A stretch of 64,000 bases of DNA from Salinicola acroporae (GTDB lineage: Bacteria > Pseudomonadota > Gammaproteobacteria > Pseudomonadales > Halomonadaceae). The notes below the pieces were generated by a model. The model saw only the letters and a list, made by a program, of their open reading frames with translations. It was not told where the DNA came from and made no database searches. This document shows, one piece after another, positions 25,411-38,798 of the stretch; positions within the stretch are counted from its first letter, which is position 1, and every line of letters begins with the position of its first letter. A program made the position numbers and the translations under genes. Location: positions 1-64,000 of the forward strand of contig NZ_PZJW01000015.1 of NCBI RefSeq assembly GCF_003206615.1. The letters run 5' to 3'.

Positions 25411-25809
25411 ATGATCAAGCGCATCGGCAATACCGATATTCAGCCACGCCACCGTGCAGTCTGTCACTGCGGCGCGGTGGTGCTCGAACTCGAGCTACCC
25501 GACGGCGTGGTCGACCCGCGCCGCTGCAACTGCTCGATGTGTCGACGCCGCGGCGCGATCGTGGCGAGCGTGCCGCTGGCGGCACTGCGCATCGTCAGCG
25601 GAGAGGGAACCCTACGCCGCTACCAGTTCAACACCATGACCGCACAGCACTATTTCTGCGGCAACTGCGGCATCTACACTCACCATCAGCGACGTTCCAA
25701 CCCGGACCAGTACGGCTACAACATCGCCTGTCTGGAAGGGGTCGATCCCTTCGACCTGCCCGGGCCGATCCCGGTCGGTGATGGCGTGAATCACCCGGCC
25801 GACCGGTGA
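25411..25809 (+). CDS. GFA-family zinc protein (glutathione-dependent formaldehyde-activating enzyme-like)
   Basis: A 132-residue protein starting at ATG 25411 behind GAGGAGGGG. The zinc cysteines of the GFA fold are present: CHCGAV (about residues 18-20), CNCSMC (about residues 39-44) and CGNCG (about residues 83-86). The family covers S-(hydroxymethyl)glutathione synthase-like proteins and related carbon-sulfur lyases. The true reaction of most members, including this one, is unknown. It is divergent from phoD and convergent with the OsmC-YcaO gene. Confidence 0.85.
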   Translation: MIKRIGNTDIQPRHRAVCHCGAVVLELELPDGVVDPRRCNCSMCRRRGAIVASVPLAALRIVSGEGTLRRYQFNTMTAQHYFCGNCGIYTHHQRRSNPDQYGYNIACLEGVDPFDLPGPIPVGDGVNHPADR

Positions 25810-25827
25810 CGGTCGGGGTGGTGCCGC

Positions 25828-28023
25828 TCAGCGCGCGTTGGCCGCGCGCCAGGCGTGCAGCTTGTGATAGCTCTCGAGCAGGCGCTGGTGGCGCTCGATG
25901 CCTTCGAGCGCGAGGCTGGTCGGCGTCAGCCCGGGGAAGCGCACCGAGCCCTCCACCGCGCCGATGGCGTCTGCCATCTTCGCCTCGCCGAACATGCGGG
26001 TCAGGTTGTGGCGGTAGTCGTCGAGCTCGAGATCGTCGTCCAGGGCGATCTCGAGTACCGCGGTGAGCGCCTGATAGAAGAGCCCGCGGTCGACGGTGTT
26101 GTCGTTGAACTGCAAGAACATCTGCGCGCCGTCCAGGGCGTCTTCCAGGCGCCCCAGCGCCAGCTGGATCAGCAGCTTCAGCTCGGCGATGGTCAGCTCC
26201 GACCACACGGTGTTGTCGTCGAACTCGATCCCGATCAGGGTGACGATCTTCATCTGCTCGTCGAGCTCGCTCTCTTCCAGGCGTTCGAGCAGGTCGGTCA
26301 GCTGCGCCTCATCGAGGCGGTGCAGGGCGAGGATATCCTCGCGGAAGGCCAGCGCCATGTTGGTGTTGTCCCACACCAGATCCTCGACCGGATAGACCTC
26401 GGAGTAGCCGGGCACCAGGATGCGGCACACCGGAGCGCCGAGATCCTCGAAGGTGGCGACATAGGCTTCCAGCCCCTCGTCGTCGAGAATCGCGAACAGG
26501 CGCTCGGCCTCCTCGTCGTTGGTGCCGGAGAAGTCCCACTCGACGAAGTCGACGTCCGCCGTGGCGCTGAAGAAACGCCACGACACCACGCCGGAAGAGT
26601 CGATGAAGTGCTCGACGAAGTTGTTCGGTTCACTCACCGCCTGGGCGTTGAAGGTGGGCGGCGGCAGGTCGTTCATGCCCTCGAAGCTGCGCCCCTGCAG
26701 CAGCTCGGTGAGGCTGCGTTCGATGGCGACCGACAGGCTGGGATGCGCGCCGAAGGAGGCGAACACGCCGCCGGTGCGCGGGTTCATCAGCGTCACGCAC
26801 GCCACCGGGAAGCGCCCGCCGAGGGAGGCATCCTTGACCAGCACCGGGAAGCCCTGGGCCTCCAGCGCCTGCACGCCTTCGACAATCGTCGGGTACTGCG
26901 CCAGTACCGCCTCGGGGACGTCCGGTAGCGCGATCTCCTGCTCGATGATCTGACGCTTCACCGCCCGCTCGAAGATCTCGGAGAGACACTGCACCTGCGC
27001 TTCGGCGAGGGTGTTGCCGGCGCTCATGCCATTGCTGAGATAGAGGTTCTCGATCAGGTTGGAGGGGAACCATACCGTCTCGCCGTCCGAGTGGCGCTTG
27101 AACGGCAGCGAGACGATACCGCGGTCGGTGCGCCCGGCGTTGGTGTCATACAGATGCGAGCCTCGGAGCTCGCCGTCCGGGTCGAAGATCGCGCGGCAGT
27201 GGTCGTCGAGAATCTCGCTGGGCAGCGCGCCGTCCGGCCCCGGCTGGAACCAGCGCTCGTTCGGGTAGTGGACGAACTCGCTGGCAGCGATCTCGTTGCC
27301 GAAGAACTGATCGTTGTAGAAGAAGTTGCACGACAGGCGCTCGATGAACTCGCCCAGCGCCGAGCACAGCGCGGCTTCCTTGGTCGCCCCCTTGCCGTTG
27401 GTGAAGCACATCGGCGAGGCGGCATCGCGAATGTGCAGCGACCAGACGTGGGGCACGATATTGCGCCAGGAGGCGATCTCGATCTTCATGCCGAGACGCT
27501 CGAGGATGCCCGTCATGTTGGCGATGGTCTGCTCCAGCGGCAGGTCCTTGCCTTCGATCCAGGTCTCCTGGCTCTCGCCGTCCTTGTCGAGCGAGCCGCC
27601 CATCAGCAGCGCCTGGGCGTTCTCGTCGATGTTCTCCACCGCTTCGATCTGGAACTCGGGATTGTTCTGGATCACCCGCTTGACCGAGCAGCGCTCGATC
27701 GAGCGCAGAATGCCGGTGCGGTCCTTGTCGGAGATGTCCGCGGGTAGTTCGATCTGGATACGGAAGATCTGGTTGTAGCGGTTCTCCGGGTCGACGATGT
27801 TGTTCTGGGACAGCCGGATGTTCTCGGTGGGGATCTCGCGGGCGTTGCAGTAGACCCGCACGAAATAGGCCGCGCAGAGCACCGTGGAGGCGAGGAAGTA
27901 GTCGAACGGCCCCGGCGCCGAGCCGTCGCCCTTGTAGCGGATCGGCTGGTCGGTGATCACCGTGAAGTCGTCGAACTTGGCTTCCTGGCGCAGGTTGTCG
28001 AGATAGTTGACCTTGATTTCCAT
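25828..28023 (-). CDS. ycaO: OsmC-YcaO fusion protein (S12 beta-methylthiolation accessory type)
   Basis: About 731 residues from ATG 28023 (MEIKVNYLDNLRQEAKFDDF). Residues 1-160 form an OsmC-like domain with the conserved cysteines CAAYFV and RCSVKR. Residues about 180-575 are the YcaO ATP-grasp-like domain, with EFIERLSCNFFYND and the ATP/Mg site around CLSEIFERAVKRQIIEQEIALPD. A tetratricopeptide-like helical tail follows. YcaO of E. coli assists RimO in methylthiolating ribosomal protein S12. The N-terminal OsmC fusion is common in marine gammaproteobacteria. Its stop codon lies 19 bases from the end of the convergent GFA gene. Confidence 0.88.
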   Translation of the reverse strand: MEIKVNYLDNLRQEAKFDDFTVITDQPIRYKGDGSAPGPFDYFLASTVLCAAYFVRVYCNAREIPTENIRLSQNNIVDPENRYNQIFRIQIELPADISDKDRTGILRSIERCSVKRVIQNNPEFQIEAVENIDENAQALLMGGSLDKDGESQETWIEGKDLPLEQTIANMTGILERLGMKIEIASWRNIVPHVWSLHIRDAASPMCFTNGKGATKEAALCSALGEFIERLSCNFFYNDQFFGNEIAASEFVHYPNERWFQPGPDGALPSEILDDHCRAIFDPDGELRGSHLYDTNAGRTDRGIVSLPFKRHSDGETVWFPSNLIENLYLSNGMSAGNTLAEAQVQCLSEIFERAVKRQIIEQEIALPDVPEAVLAQYPTIVEGVQALEAQGFPVLVKDASLGGRFPVACVTLMNPRTGGVFASFGAHPSLSVAIERSLTELLQGRSFEGMNDLPPPTFNAQAVSEPNNFVEHFIDSSGVVSWRFFSATADVDFVEWDFSGTNDEEAERLFAILDDEGLEAYVATFEDLGAPVCRILVPGYSEVYPVEDLVWDNTNMALAFREDILALHRLDEAQLTDLLERLEESELDEQMKIVTLIGIEFDDNTVWSELTIAELKLLIQLALGRLEDALDGAQMFLQFNDNTVDRGLFYQALTAVLEIALDDDLELDDYRHNLTRMFGEAKMADAIGAVEGSVRFPGLTPTSLALEGIERHQRLLESYHKLHAWRAANAR

Positions 28024-28328
28024 GGGGAGAGACCGCGTTGGTAAGTGGCTGACCTCCGTGGCTGACGGGAGGTGGATGGCGGCCATTATCCGGATTCGAG
28101 GGCGCTTCGTCTTGGGGGGCGTGGAAGCGGGTGTGCCTTGAGGCTGGTGGGGTTGGGCGCGTGTCCGGCCGGTGTGACGACAACGGCCCGAGCTCCCAGG
28201 CGGGGAGGACTCGGGCCTTGTCTTTTATACTGCGAGCGTTTCCGACGCGGCGCTTGTAGAACGCCTGTCACAACCGGTGGATGGCGTGGGCCTATCCGGC
28301 GCCCACCACCAAGTGGGGAAATGCGCTC
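28024..28328. other. glpK/ycaO intergenic region with a hairpin
   Basis: The 305 bases hold the glpK 3' flank and the ycaO leader. A strong hairpin, GGCCCGAG (28185-28192) with CTCGGGCC (28210-28217), is followed on the plus strand by TTGTCTTTT. The T-run lies on the plus-strand side, whereas the flanking genes are read leftwards, so it may be a glpK processing or termination structure or a relic. No gene was seen. Confidence 0.5.
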
Positions 28329-30637
<2,309 letters not shown>

Positions 30638-30737
30638 GGTCTTCCTTACTGTCAGTGATGTTCCGGCCGGCATGGCCTCGGTGGCCTGCGTCACGCTGAG
30701 GGCTCGATCGGCTGTCGAGGCGTGGCGCGTTCGTCGG

Positions 30738-32252
30738 CTATGTTTCTCCTGCCGTCGCTGCCTGAGACGGGCAGCCCAGGTAATCGGCGAGCCGGCGCTG
30801 CTCGCGTTCGTCGAGGCGCAGGCCGAGCTTGGAGCGGCGCCAGAGGATGTCTTCCGCGGTCCGGGCCCATTCGTGTTCGCGCAGGTACTCGACCTCGGCG
30901 GCGTAGAGATCGGCGCCGAAGTGTTCGCCGAGATCGGCCAGCCGCTCGGCATTGCCCAGGATCGTTAGCGCTCGGGTGCCGTAGTTGAACACCAGCCGCG
31001 TCACCATCGCCGATGGCACGAAGGGGTAGCGGCTCTGCAACGACGCGACGAGCTGCTGGGGATTGGCGTCATCGCCGCCAGGCAGTGGATGGCCGTTTTG
31101 GGTCCAGGACTTCTCGCGCTGGCCGAGCGTCGGCGCCAGTTGGTCGACGGCATCCTCGGCAAGCCGACGATAGGTCGTCAGCTTGCCGCCAAAGATGTTG
31201 AGCAGTGGCGCGCCCCCGACCGTGTCGAGCTGGATGCGGTAGTCGCGGGTGATCTCGCTGGCGTTGTCCTCGTGATCATCGAGCAGCGGACGCACGCCCG
31301 AGTAGCTCCAGACCACGTCGTCGGCACGGATCGATCGTTCGAAATAACGGTTGATGGCCTCGCAGAGGTAGGCGATCTCGTCCGGTTCGATCGTCACCTT
31401 GCCCGGCGCCCCCGAGTGTTCGACATCGGTCGTGCCGATCAGGGTGAAGTCGCGTTCGTAGGGAATGGCGAAGACGATGCGGCCATCCGGCTGCTGAAAG
31501 ATGTAGGCGTAGTCATGGTCGAACAAGCGCTCGACCACGATGTGGCTGCCCTTGATCAGGCGCAGCGAGTAGGGGTGGTTCTGGGAAGCGATATCGTCCA
31601 GGAAGCGCACCGCCCAGGGGCCCGCCGCGTTGACCAGCCCGCGTGCGTGCACCTCACTGGTCTCTCCATCGCTCGTCTTGAGCGTCACCCGCCAACCATC
31701 GGCGCTGCGTATCGCCGTTTCGGCCCGGGTGCGGGTCATGATCCGCGCGCCGCGAGCCGCCGCGTCCATGCAGTTGAGCACCACCAGGCGGGCATCCTGG
31801 ACCCAGGCATCCGAATAGGCGAAACCCTTGGTGAACTCCGCTTTCAACGGCACACCGGCCGGATGGTCGGCGAATTTGACCCCGTGCGAGTTTGCCAGCG
31901 TCTGCTTCCCGCCGAGGTGGTCATAGAGAAACAGGCCGATACGGATCATCCAGGCCGGGCGCAGGTGCTTCTGGTGGGGAAGCACGAAGCGCATCGGCCA
32001 GATGATATGGGGCGCCATCTTGAGCAGGACTTCCCGCTCGGAGAGCGCCTTGGCCACGAGCTTGAACTCGTACTGCTCCAGATAGCGCAGGCCGCCGTGA
32101 ATCAGCTTGGTGGAAGCCGAGGAGGTATGGCTGGCGAGATCGTCGGCCTCGACCAGCAGCACCGACAGCCCTCGACCCACCGCGTCGCGGGCAATGCCGG
32201 CGCCATTGATGCCGCCGCCGATGACAATCAGATCGTAGCTTTCGTGGGCCAT
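30738..32252 (-). CDS. glpD: Aerobic glycerol-3-phosphate dehydrogenase
   Basis: A 504-residue FAD enzyme. The N-terminal dinucleotide-binding motif is DLIVIGGGINGAGIARDAVGRG (residues about 7-28), followed by the family signature TSSASTKLIHGGLRYLE (about residues 43-59). The middle and C-terminal domains (GVRPLLDD, FGGKLTTYRRLAEDAVD) are complete. It oxidises glycerol-3-phosphate to dihydroxyacetone phosphate and passes electrons to ubiquinone at the membrane. It is the promoter-proximal gene of the glp group; the glpR repressor usually linked to it is not in the window. Confidence 0.96.
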   Translation of the reverse strand: MAHESYDLIVIGGGINGAGIARDAVGRGLSVLLVEADDLASHTSSASTKLIHGGLRYLEQYEFKLVAKALSEREVLLKMAPHIIWPMRFVLPHQKHLRPAWMIRIGLFLYDHLGGKQTLANSHGVKFADHPAGVPLKAEFTKGFAYSDAWVQDARLVVLNCMDAAARGARIMTRTRAETAIRSADGWRVTLKTSDGETSEVHARGLVNAAGPWAVRFLDDIASQNHPYSLRLIKGSHIVVERLFDHDYAYIFQQPDGRIVFAIPYERDFTLIGTTDVEHSGAPGKVTIEPDEIAYLCEAINRYFERSIRADDVVWSYSGVRPLLDDHEDNASEITRDYRIQLDTVGGAPLLNIFGGKLTTYRRLAEDAVDQLAPTLGQREKSWTQNGHPLPGGDDANPQQLVASLQSRYPFVPSAMVTRLVFNYGTRALTILGNAERLADLGEHFGADLYAAEVEYLREHEWARTAEDILWRRSKLGLRLDEREQRRLADYLGCPSQAATAGET

Positions 32253-32475
32253 GTTCGGATCTGCTCATAAGTGTTCGGTTTAGATCATTGTGGCGCGAAA
32301 TCGAACATTATGAACTAGGCAGAAAGTCGTAGGTGGTCCGCCGTCCTTGGACGCTGATCTGAAAATATAAAGATAAATCAACCGAATGTGTCTGTTATCG
32401 CCGTGAGTAGAAATGTTCGTCAGTGAATGCTCGAAACGCTGTTTACGAATATTTTCGTTTCGTATCGGAACATGG
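32252..32475. promoter_or_regulatory. Possible GlpR half-site cluster upstream of glpD
   Basis: The glpD upstream region contains repeated GTTCG/CGAAC half-sites: GTTCGG at the start codon and again near 32275, CGAACAT near 32303, ATGTTCG near 32413, and a TTTTCG plus CGGAACAT pair near 32453-32473. E. coli GlpR sites are built from such halves. None forms a full consensus operator, so this is a weak call. The region is markedly A/T-richer than its flanks, as expected of a promoter. Confidence 0.3.
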
Positions 32476-32705
32476 CTATCAGGATGGGGGGGACGGTCGG
32501 CAGCGGAGCGAGGAGCTTCGCCGAGGACGACCCCTGGCTGACCGCGGTGCTCGATGCCTGGCACATGAGCGACCAAAGCCTCGGCACGCTGATGTCGGAG
32601 ATCGAATTTCGAGGTGACCCGGTGGCTGGAGCACGGACCTGGCTCGAAGAGAACCGGGACCAGGTCGATGAATGGCTGGCCGCTGGCGAGCGAATTCAGC
32701 CTTAG
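32427..32705 (+). pseudogene. C-terminal fragment of a glycine betaine/choline ABC binding protein (OpuAC/ProX-like)
   Basis: A 92-codon frame whose second half reads DDPWLTAVLDAWHMSDQSLG, then WLEENRDQVDEWLAAGE. This is the pattern of the last ~60 residues of OpuAC/ProX-type quaternary-amine binding proteins, where a helix ends in WL-x-x-N-x-x-x-V-x-x-WL. The first 30 codons do not look like that family and carry no signal peptide. No permease or ATPase of an osmolyte importer is nearby. I read it as the 3' stub of a lost gene. Confidence 0.5.
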
Positions 32706-32925
32706 GCTTTCGGCCACACGCTCCCGGCGATGTCCGATGGGGTCGCTTAGACTGAATGCCCCCTCGCTGCAACCACCTCTTCTCACGCTATTGGACAATT
32801 GATTAAACGCTACTTCACGCTCTAGTCTGTGCCGATTGCCGGCTGTCTGACAGGCCGGCATTACAACGACAAGCGGCCACAAGCCGATATCACAAGAACA
32901 GCGATAGCTGTGCAGGAGATGGATA

Positions 32926-34512
<1,587 letters not shown>

Positions 34513-34525
34513 TTCTCTCCTAGCG

Positions 34526-34562
34526 AAGACGCGGGGCGGCCCTGACAGCCGCCCCGCGTCTT
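34526..34562 (+). terminator. Intercistronic hairpin between dppA and dppB (attenuator/stabiliser)
   Basis: A perfect 15-base-pair stem with a seven-base loop (CCTGACA): arms at 34526-34540 and 34548-34562. It begins 14 bases after the dppA stop and lacks a long T-run, so it probably causes partial termination and protects the dppA 3' end, as is common after binding-protein genes. Confidence 0.75.
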
Positions 34563-34588
34563 ATCGCGTGACTAGCCAGACCTCCAAA

Positions 34589-35593
34589 ATGTTCAAATTC
34601 TTTCTGATCAAGCTGGCGCAGCTGGTCCCGACGTTCATTGGCGTCACCATCGTTGCGTTCGCTTTCATTCGCCTGTTGCCGGGCGATCCGATTCTGCTGA
34701 TGGCGGGGGAGCGCGGCATTTCCGCCGAACGTTACGCCCAGCTCGAGTCCCAAATGGGTTTCGACCGCTCCCTGGTCGTCCAATACCTCGATTTCCTGAA
34801 GGGATTGCTGCACGGCGATCTCGGTAATTCCCTGGTGACCCACGCCCCGGTCATGGACGAGTTCATGAGCCGCTTCCCGGCGACGCTCGAGCTCTCGCTC
34901 TTTGCCCTGGCGTTCGCCGTCATCATCGGCCTGCCGGCCGGCGTGCTGGCCGCGGTCAAGCGTGGCAAGACGCTCGATCACACCATCATGGGGGTCAGCC
35001 TGACCGGCTATTCGATGCCGATCTTCTGGTGGGGCCTGCTGCTGATCATGCTGTTCTCGAGCACCCTGGGCTGGACCCCGGTCTCGGGGCGCATCTCGTA
35101 CATGTACTTCATCGAACCGGTCACCGGCTTCATGACCATCGACAGCCTGATCGCCGGCGACTGGGGCGCGTTTCTCTCCGCGCTGCACTACCTGATCCTG
35201 CCGTCGATCGTGCTGGGGACGATCCCGCTGGCGGTCATCGCCCGGCAGACCCGCTCCTCGATGCTCGAGGTGCTGGGCGAGGATTACGTACGCACCGCAC
35301 GCGCCAAGGGACTGTCCAATTTCCGCGTGATCATGGTGCATACCCTGCGCAACGCGCTGATTTCGGTGGTGACGGTGATCGGTCTCCAGGTGGGCCTGCT
35401 GTTGGCGGGAGCGATCCTGACCGAAACGATCTTCTCGTGGCCCGGCATCGGCAAGTGGATGATCGATGCGATCTCGCGACGCGACTATCCCTCGGTGCAG
35501 GGTGGTCTGGTCCTGATCGCGTTCATCGTGATGATCGTCAACCTGCTGGTCGATCTCGCCTATGGCGTCATCAACCCGCGCATCCGCCATTAA
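34589..35593 (+). CDS. dppB: Dipeptide ABC transporter permease DppB
   Basis: About 334 residues from ATG 34589 (MFKFFLIKLAQLVPTFIGVT), the usual DppB opening; a GTG at 34568 would add seven residues. Six membrane segments are present. The first loop contains GDPILLMAGERGISAERYAQLE and the EAA loop is EDYVRTARAKGLSNFRVIMVHTLRNA (about residues 230-255). It forms half of the channel. No good ribosome binding site precedes the ATG, which fits reduced expression after the dppA hairpin. Confidence 0.94.
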   Translation: MFKFFLIKLAQLVPTFIGVTIVAFAFIRLLPGDPILLMAGERGISAERYAQLESQMGFDRSLVVQYLDFLKGLLHGDLGNSLVTHAPVMDEFMSRFPATLELSLFALAFAVIIGLPAGVLAAVKRGKTLDHTIMGVSLTGYSMPIFWWGLLLIMLFSSTLGWTPVSGRISYMYFIEPVTGFMTIDSLIAGDWGAFLSALHYLILPSIVLGTIPLAVIARQTRSSMLEVLGEDYVRTARAKGLSNFRVIMVHTLRNALISVVTVIGLQVGLLLAGAILTETIFSWPGIGKWMIDAISRRDYPSVQGGLVLIAFIVMIVNLLVDLAYGVINPRIRH

Positions 35594-35608
35594 CAGGGGG
35601 CTTTCATC

Positions 35609-36508
35609 ATGAGTACCATTTCTACCCCCGCCGCACCCGGCTCGTTCCGCTACCAACTGGCGTCCTTCTGGAGCGACTTCAGCGCCAGTCGTGGTGCGCT
35701 GGTCGGCCTGATCTTCATCGTCTTCATCCTGCTCGTCGCGCTGTTCGCCCCCTGGGTCGCGCCGCACGACCCGGCGATGCAGGATCGTTCCGCGCTGCTG
35801 GTGCCGCCGGTATGGCATGCCGGAGGGAGCTGGAACTACATCCTCGGCACCGACGCGGTAGGTCGCGACATCCTCTCGCGGTTGATCTTCGGTGCCCGCT
35901 ATTCGCTCTCGATTAGCGCCATGGTGGTGGTGATCTCGATGGGCGTGGGGATTTTCCTCGGCCTCCTGGCCGGGTATTTCCGCGGCTGGATCGAGACCGT
36001 CATCACCCGTGTGATGGACGTGGTGCTGGCGTTCCCCAGCCTGCTGCTGGCGCTGGGCCTGGTCGCCATCCTCAGCCCTGGCCTGACCAGCGCCATGATC
36101 GCCATCGCGCTGGTCCAGCTGCCTTATTTCGTGCGCCTGACGCGGGCTGCGGTGATCGGCGAGAAGAATCGCGAGTATGTCATCGCCAGCCGGCTTTCCG
36201 GTGCTGGGCACCTGCGCCTGATGTTCAACACCTTGCTGCCCAACTGCATGGCGCCGCTGATCGTGCAGGCGACGCTGTCGTTCTCCACCGCAATTCTCGA
36301 TATCGCGGCGCTGGGTTTCCTCGGCATGGGCGTGCAGCCGCCGACGCCGGAGTGGGGCGCGATGCTGGCCAACGCCCGCGAGTTCATGGGCAGCGCCTAC
36401 TGGGCGGTGACATTTCCGGGGCTGATCATCCTGCTGACCGTGCTGATGATCAACCTGATGGGCGACGGCCTGCGCGACGCGCTGGACCCGAAGATGAAGA
36501 GATCGTGA
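35609..36508 (+). CDS. dppC: Dipeptide ABC transporter permease DppC
   Basis: A 299-residue permease with an N-terminal cytoplasmic region, the GLIFIVFILLVALFAPWVAPHD first helix and family motif, the LGTDAVGRDILSRLIFGAR signature (about residues 80-98), and the EAA loop near VIASRLSGAGHLRLMFNTLLPN. It starts 15 bases after dppB and pairs with it in the membrane. Confidence 0.95.
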   Translation: MSTISTPAAPGSFRYQLASFWSDFSASRGALVGLIFIVFILLVALFAPWVAPHDPAMQDRSALLVPPVWHAGGSWNYILGTDAVGRDILSRLIFGARYSLSISAMVVVISMGVGIFLGLLAGYFRGWIETVITRVMDVVLAFPSLLLALGLVAILSPGLTSAMIAIALVQLPYFVRLTRAAVIGEKNREYVIASRLSGAGHLRLMFNTLLPNCMAPLIVQATLSFSTAILDIAALGFLGMGVQPPTPEWGAMLANAREFMGSAYWAVTFPGLIILLTVLMINLMGDGLRDALDPKMKRS

Positions 36509-36571
36509 GCGCTTCGCCCGCCCTGGCGCCTGACGTCCGGGGCGGGTGCGGCGACGCGATGAGGAGTTGTC

Positions 36572-37612
36572 ATGGCATTACTAGATATTGAAGGCCTTAG
36601 TGTTCGCTTCAAGACCAGCAGTGGCCTGTTCGCGGCCGTGGAAGGGGTCGACATCAACGTCGACCGTGGCGAGGTGTGGTCGATCGTCGGCGAATCCGGC
36701 TCGGGCAAGTCGGTGTCGATGCTCGCCACCATGGGCCTGCTGCCGTGGACGGCGCAGGTCACCGCCGACAAGATGGCGTTCGACGGCCAGGACCTGCAGC
36801 AGTTGAGTTCGCGTCAGCGCCGACGGATCGTCGGCGGCGAAATGTCGATGATCTTCCAGGAGCCGATGAGCAGCCTCAACCCCTGCTTCACCGTCGGTAC
36901 CCAGATCGACGAAATGATCAAGCAGCACCTGGGCGGTACCCGCCGCGAGCGCCACGAGCGCGCGCTGGATCTGTTGGCGCAGGTCGGGATTCCCGATCCG
37001 GCACGCCGGATCAAGGCCTATCCGCACCAGATGTCCGGCGGCATGAGCCAGCGGGTGATGATCGCCATGGCGATCTCCTGCAATCCGCGGCTGCTGATCG
37101 CCGACGAGCCGACCACGGCGCTCGACGTCACCATCCAGGCGCAGATCCTCGAGCTGCTGCTGCGGCTGCAGGAAGATACCGGCATGGCGCTGATCCTGAT
37201 CACCCACGACATGGGCGTGGTGGCGGAGACCGCCAAGCACGTGGTGGTGCAGTATGCCGGGCGTCAGGTCGAGAAACAGGATGTGAAGTCGCTGTTCGCC
37301 AACCCACGTCACCCGTATACCGAGGCGCTGCTGTCGGCGCTGCCGGAGCGGGCTGGCGATCAGGATCGGCTGCCGACCATTCCTGGCGTTGTCCCCGGCC
37401 AGCACGATCGGCCGAGCGGGTGTCTGTTCAATCCGCGTTGTCGCTACGCCACCGAACACTGTCGCGAGGTGGAGCCGGTACCGGCTGCGGGCGACCCCGC
37501 CCGAACGCTGTGTCACTATCCACTGGAAGATGGGATTTCGCCATCGCCGGCTGCGGCAGGTGTGGCGCGAGACAACCCGCAATCCAGCCCGCATAGAGAG
37601 GTGCGCCCATGA
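36572..37612 (+). CDS. dppD: Dipeptide ABC transporter ATP-binding protein DppD
   Basis: A 346-residue ATPase with Walker [12 protein letters not shown] (about residues 38-48), signature [14 protein letters not shown] (about residues 154-167), Walker [13 protein letters not shown] and the C-terminal oligopeptide/dipeptide extension ending in [17 protein letters not shown], whose cysteines may hold a cluster or zinc in this family. It overlaps dppF by four bases (ATGA), so the two ATPases are translationally coupled. Confidence 0.95.
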   Translation: MALLDIEGLSVRFKTSSGLFAAVEGVDINVDRGEVWSIVGESGSGKSVSMLATMGLLPWTAQVTADKMAFDGQDLQQLSSRQRRRIVGGEMSMIFQEPMSSLNPCFTVGTQIDEMIKQHLGGTRRERHERALDLLAQVGIPDPARRIKAYPHQMSGGMSQRVMIAMAISCNPRLLIADEPTTALDVTIQAQILELLLRLQEDTGMALILITHDMGVVAETAKHVVVQYAGRQVEKQDVKSLFANPRHPYTEALLSALPERAGDQDRLPTIPGVVPGQHDRPSGCLFNPRCRYATEHCREVEPVPAAGDPARTLCHYPLEDGISPSPAAAGVARDNPQSSPHREVRP

Positions 37613-38613
37613 GCCGCGATGCCGTATTGAGCGCCGTCAATCTCACCCGTCACTATCAGATCAAGGGTGGCCCGTTCTCCAGGCCGGCGACGGTGAAGGC
37701 GCTCAACGAGGCGACCTTCGAGCTCTATCCCGGCCAGACCCTGGCGGTGGTCGGCGAGTCCGGCTGCGGCAAGTCGACCCTGGCCCGGGTATTGACGATG
37801 ATCGAGCCGCCCACCAGTGGCAAGCTGACCATCAGCGGGCACGAGGTGTCGCTCAAGGAGGGGCAGCGCCCGCCGGCGGCGCTGCGCCGCGAGGTCCAGA
37901 TCATCTTTCAGAATCCCTACGGGTCGCTCAATCCGCGCAAGACCGTGGCGACCATGCTGGAAGAGCCGCTGAAGCTCAATCGCAAGGAGATGAGCGCGGC
38001 GGCGCGGCGCGAGGCGGCGCTGGAGATGATCGCCAAGGTGGGCCTGCGACCGGAGCACGCCGATCGCTATCCGCACATGTTCTCCGGCGGCCAGCGTCAG
38101 CGTATCGCCATCGCCCGCGCGCTGATGCTCAACCCCAAGATCCTGGTGCTCGACGAGCCGGTCTCGGCGCTGGATCTCTCGATCCAGGCCCAGGTGCTCA
38201 ATCTGCTGGCGGACCTGCAGGAGGAGTTCGGGTTGGCCTACGTGTTCATCTCGCATGATCTGTCGGTGGTGCGACGCATCGCCGATGACGTGATCGTGAT
38301 GTACTTCGGCCAGCCGGTGGAGACGGGGCCGGCGGAAGAGGTGTTCACCACGCCGCGCCATCCCTACACCCAGGCGCTGTTCTCGGCCACGCCGGTAGCG
38401 GATCCCAACCGCCGGCGCGAACGCGTCCACCTCAAGGGCGAACCGCCGTCGCCGCTGGCACCGCCGCCGGGCTGCCCGTTCGCCCCGCGCTGCCACCTGG
38501 CGACCGATGCCTGCACCCAGGACGATCCGCCGCTGGAGCGCGTCGACGACCGGGTCGAGGTGGCCTGTATTCATGTCGATCAAGCGATGGCCCGGTACGC
38601 TCGAGCCGGTTGA
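37609..38613 (+). CDS. dppF: Dipeptide ABC transporter ATP-binding protein DppF
   Basis: A 334-residue ATPase: Walker [14 protein letters not shown] (about residues 48-60), signature [15 protein letters not shown] (about residues 160-174), Walker [13 protein letters not shown], and the C-terminal [15 protein letters not shown] motif. It heterodimerises with DppD. Last gene of the operon, followed by an intrinsic-terminator-like hairpin. Confidence 0.95.
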   Translation: MSRDAVLSAVNLTRHYQIKGGPFSRPATVKALNEATFELYPGQTLAVVGESGCGKSTLARVLTMIEPPTSGKLTISGHEVSLKEGQRPPAALRREVQIIFQNPYGSLNPRKTVATMLEEPLKLNRKEMSAAARREAALEMIAKVGLRPEHADRYPHMFSGGQRQRIAIARALMLNPKILVLDEPVSALDLSIQAQVLNLLADLQEEFGLAYVFISHDLSVVRRIADDVIVMYFGQPVETGPAEEVFTTPRHPYTQALFSATPVADPNRRRERVHLKGEPPSPLAPPPGCPFAPRCHLATDACTQDDPPLERVDDRVEVACIHVDQAMARYARAG

Positions 38614-38640
38614 GGCGATATCGTTGCCGAGTGACGTCAG

Positions 38641-38666
38641 CGCCGAATGCCTGCGGGCATTCGGCG
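38641..38666 (+). terminator. Terminator hairpin after dppF
   Basis: CGCCGAATGCC (38641-38651) pairs perfectly with GGCATTCGGCG (38656-38666) around a four-base loop. It starts 28 bases after the dppF stop. The following sequence is only mildly T-rich (TTCGTCGTC). Confidence 0.6.
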
Positions 38667-38798
38667 TTCGTCGTCTGGCGGGGCGGCTACCGCCGAGTGA
38701 GAATTGGCTACGCTAAGGATAGGTAAGCTACCCGGTATTCGTCGCGGCGAGCAGGGTAGCCGAATCGCGTCAGTCATCATCTCGAGGGGGAAGTGATC

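Noticed and set aside
31089-32270. 393-codon frame antisense to glpD
   Set aside because: Shadow of glpD, which is complete and unmistakable.
34520-36211. 563-codon frame antisense to dppB and dppC
   Set aside because: Composition dominated by Gln, His, Arg and Asp, typical of the antisense of membrane-protein genes.
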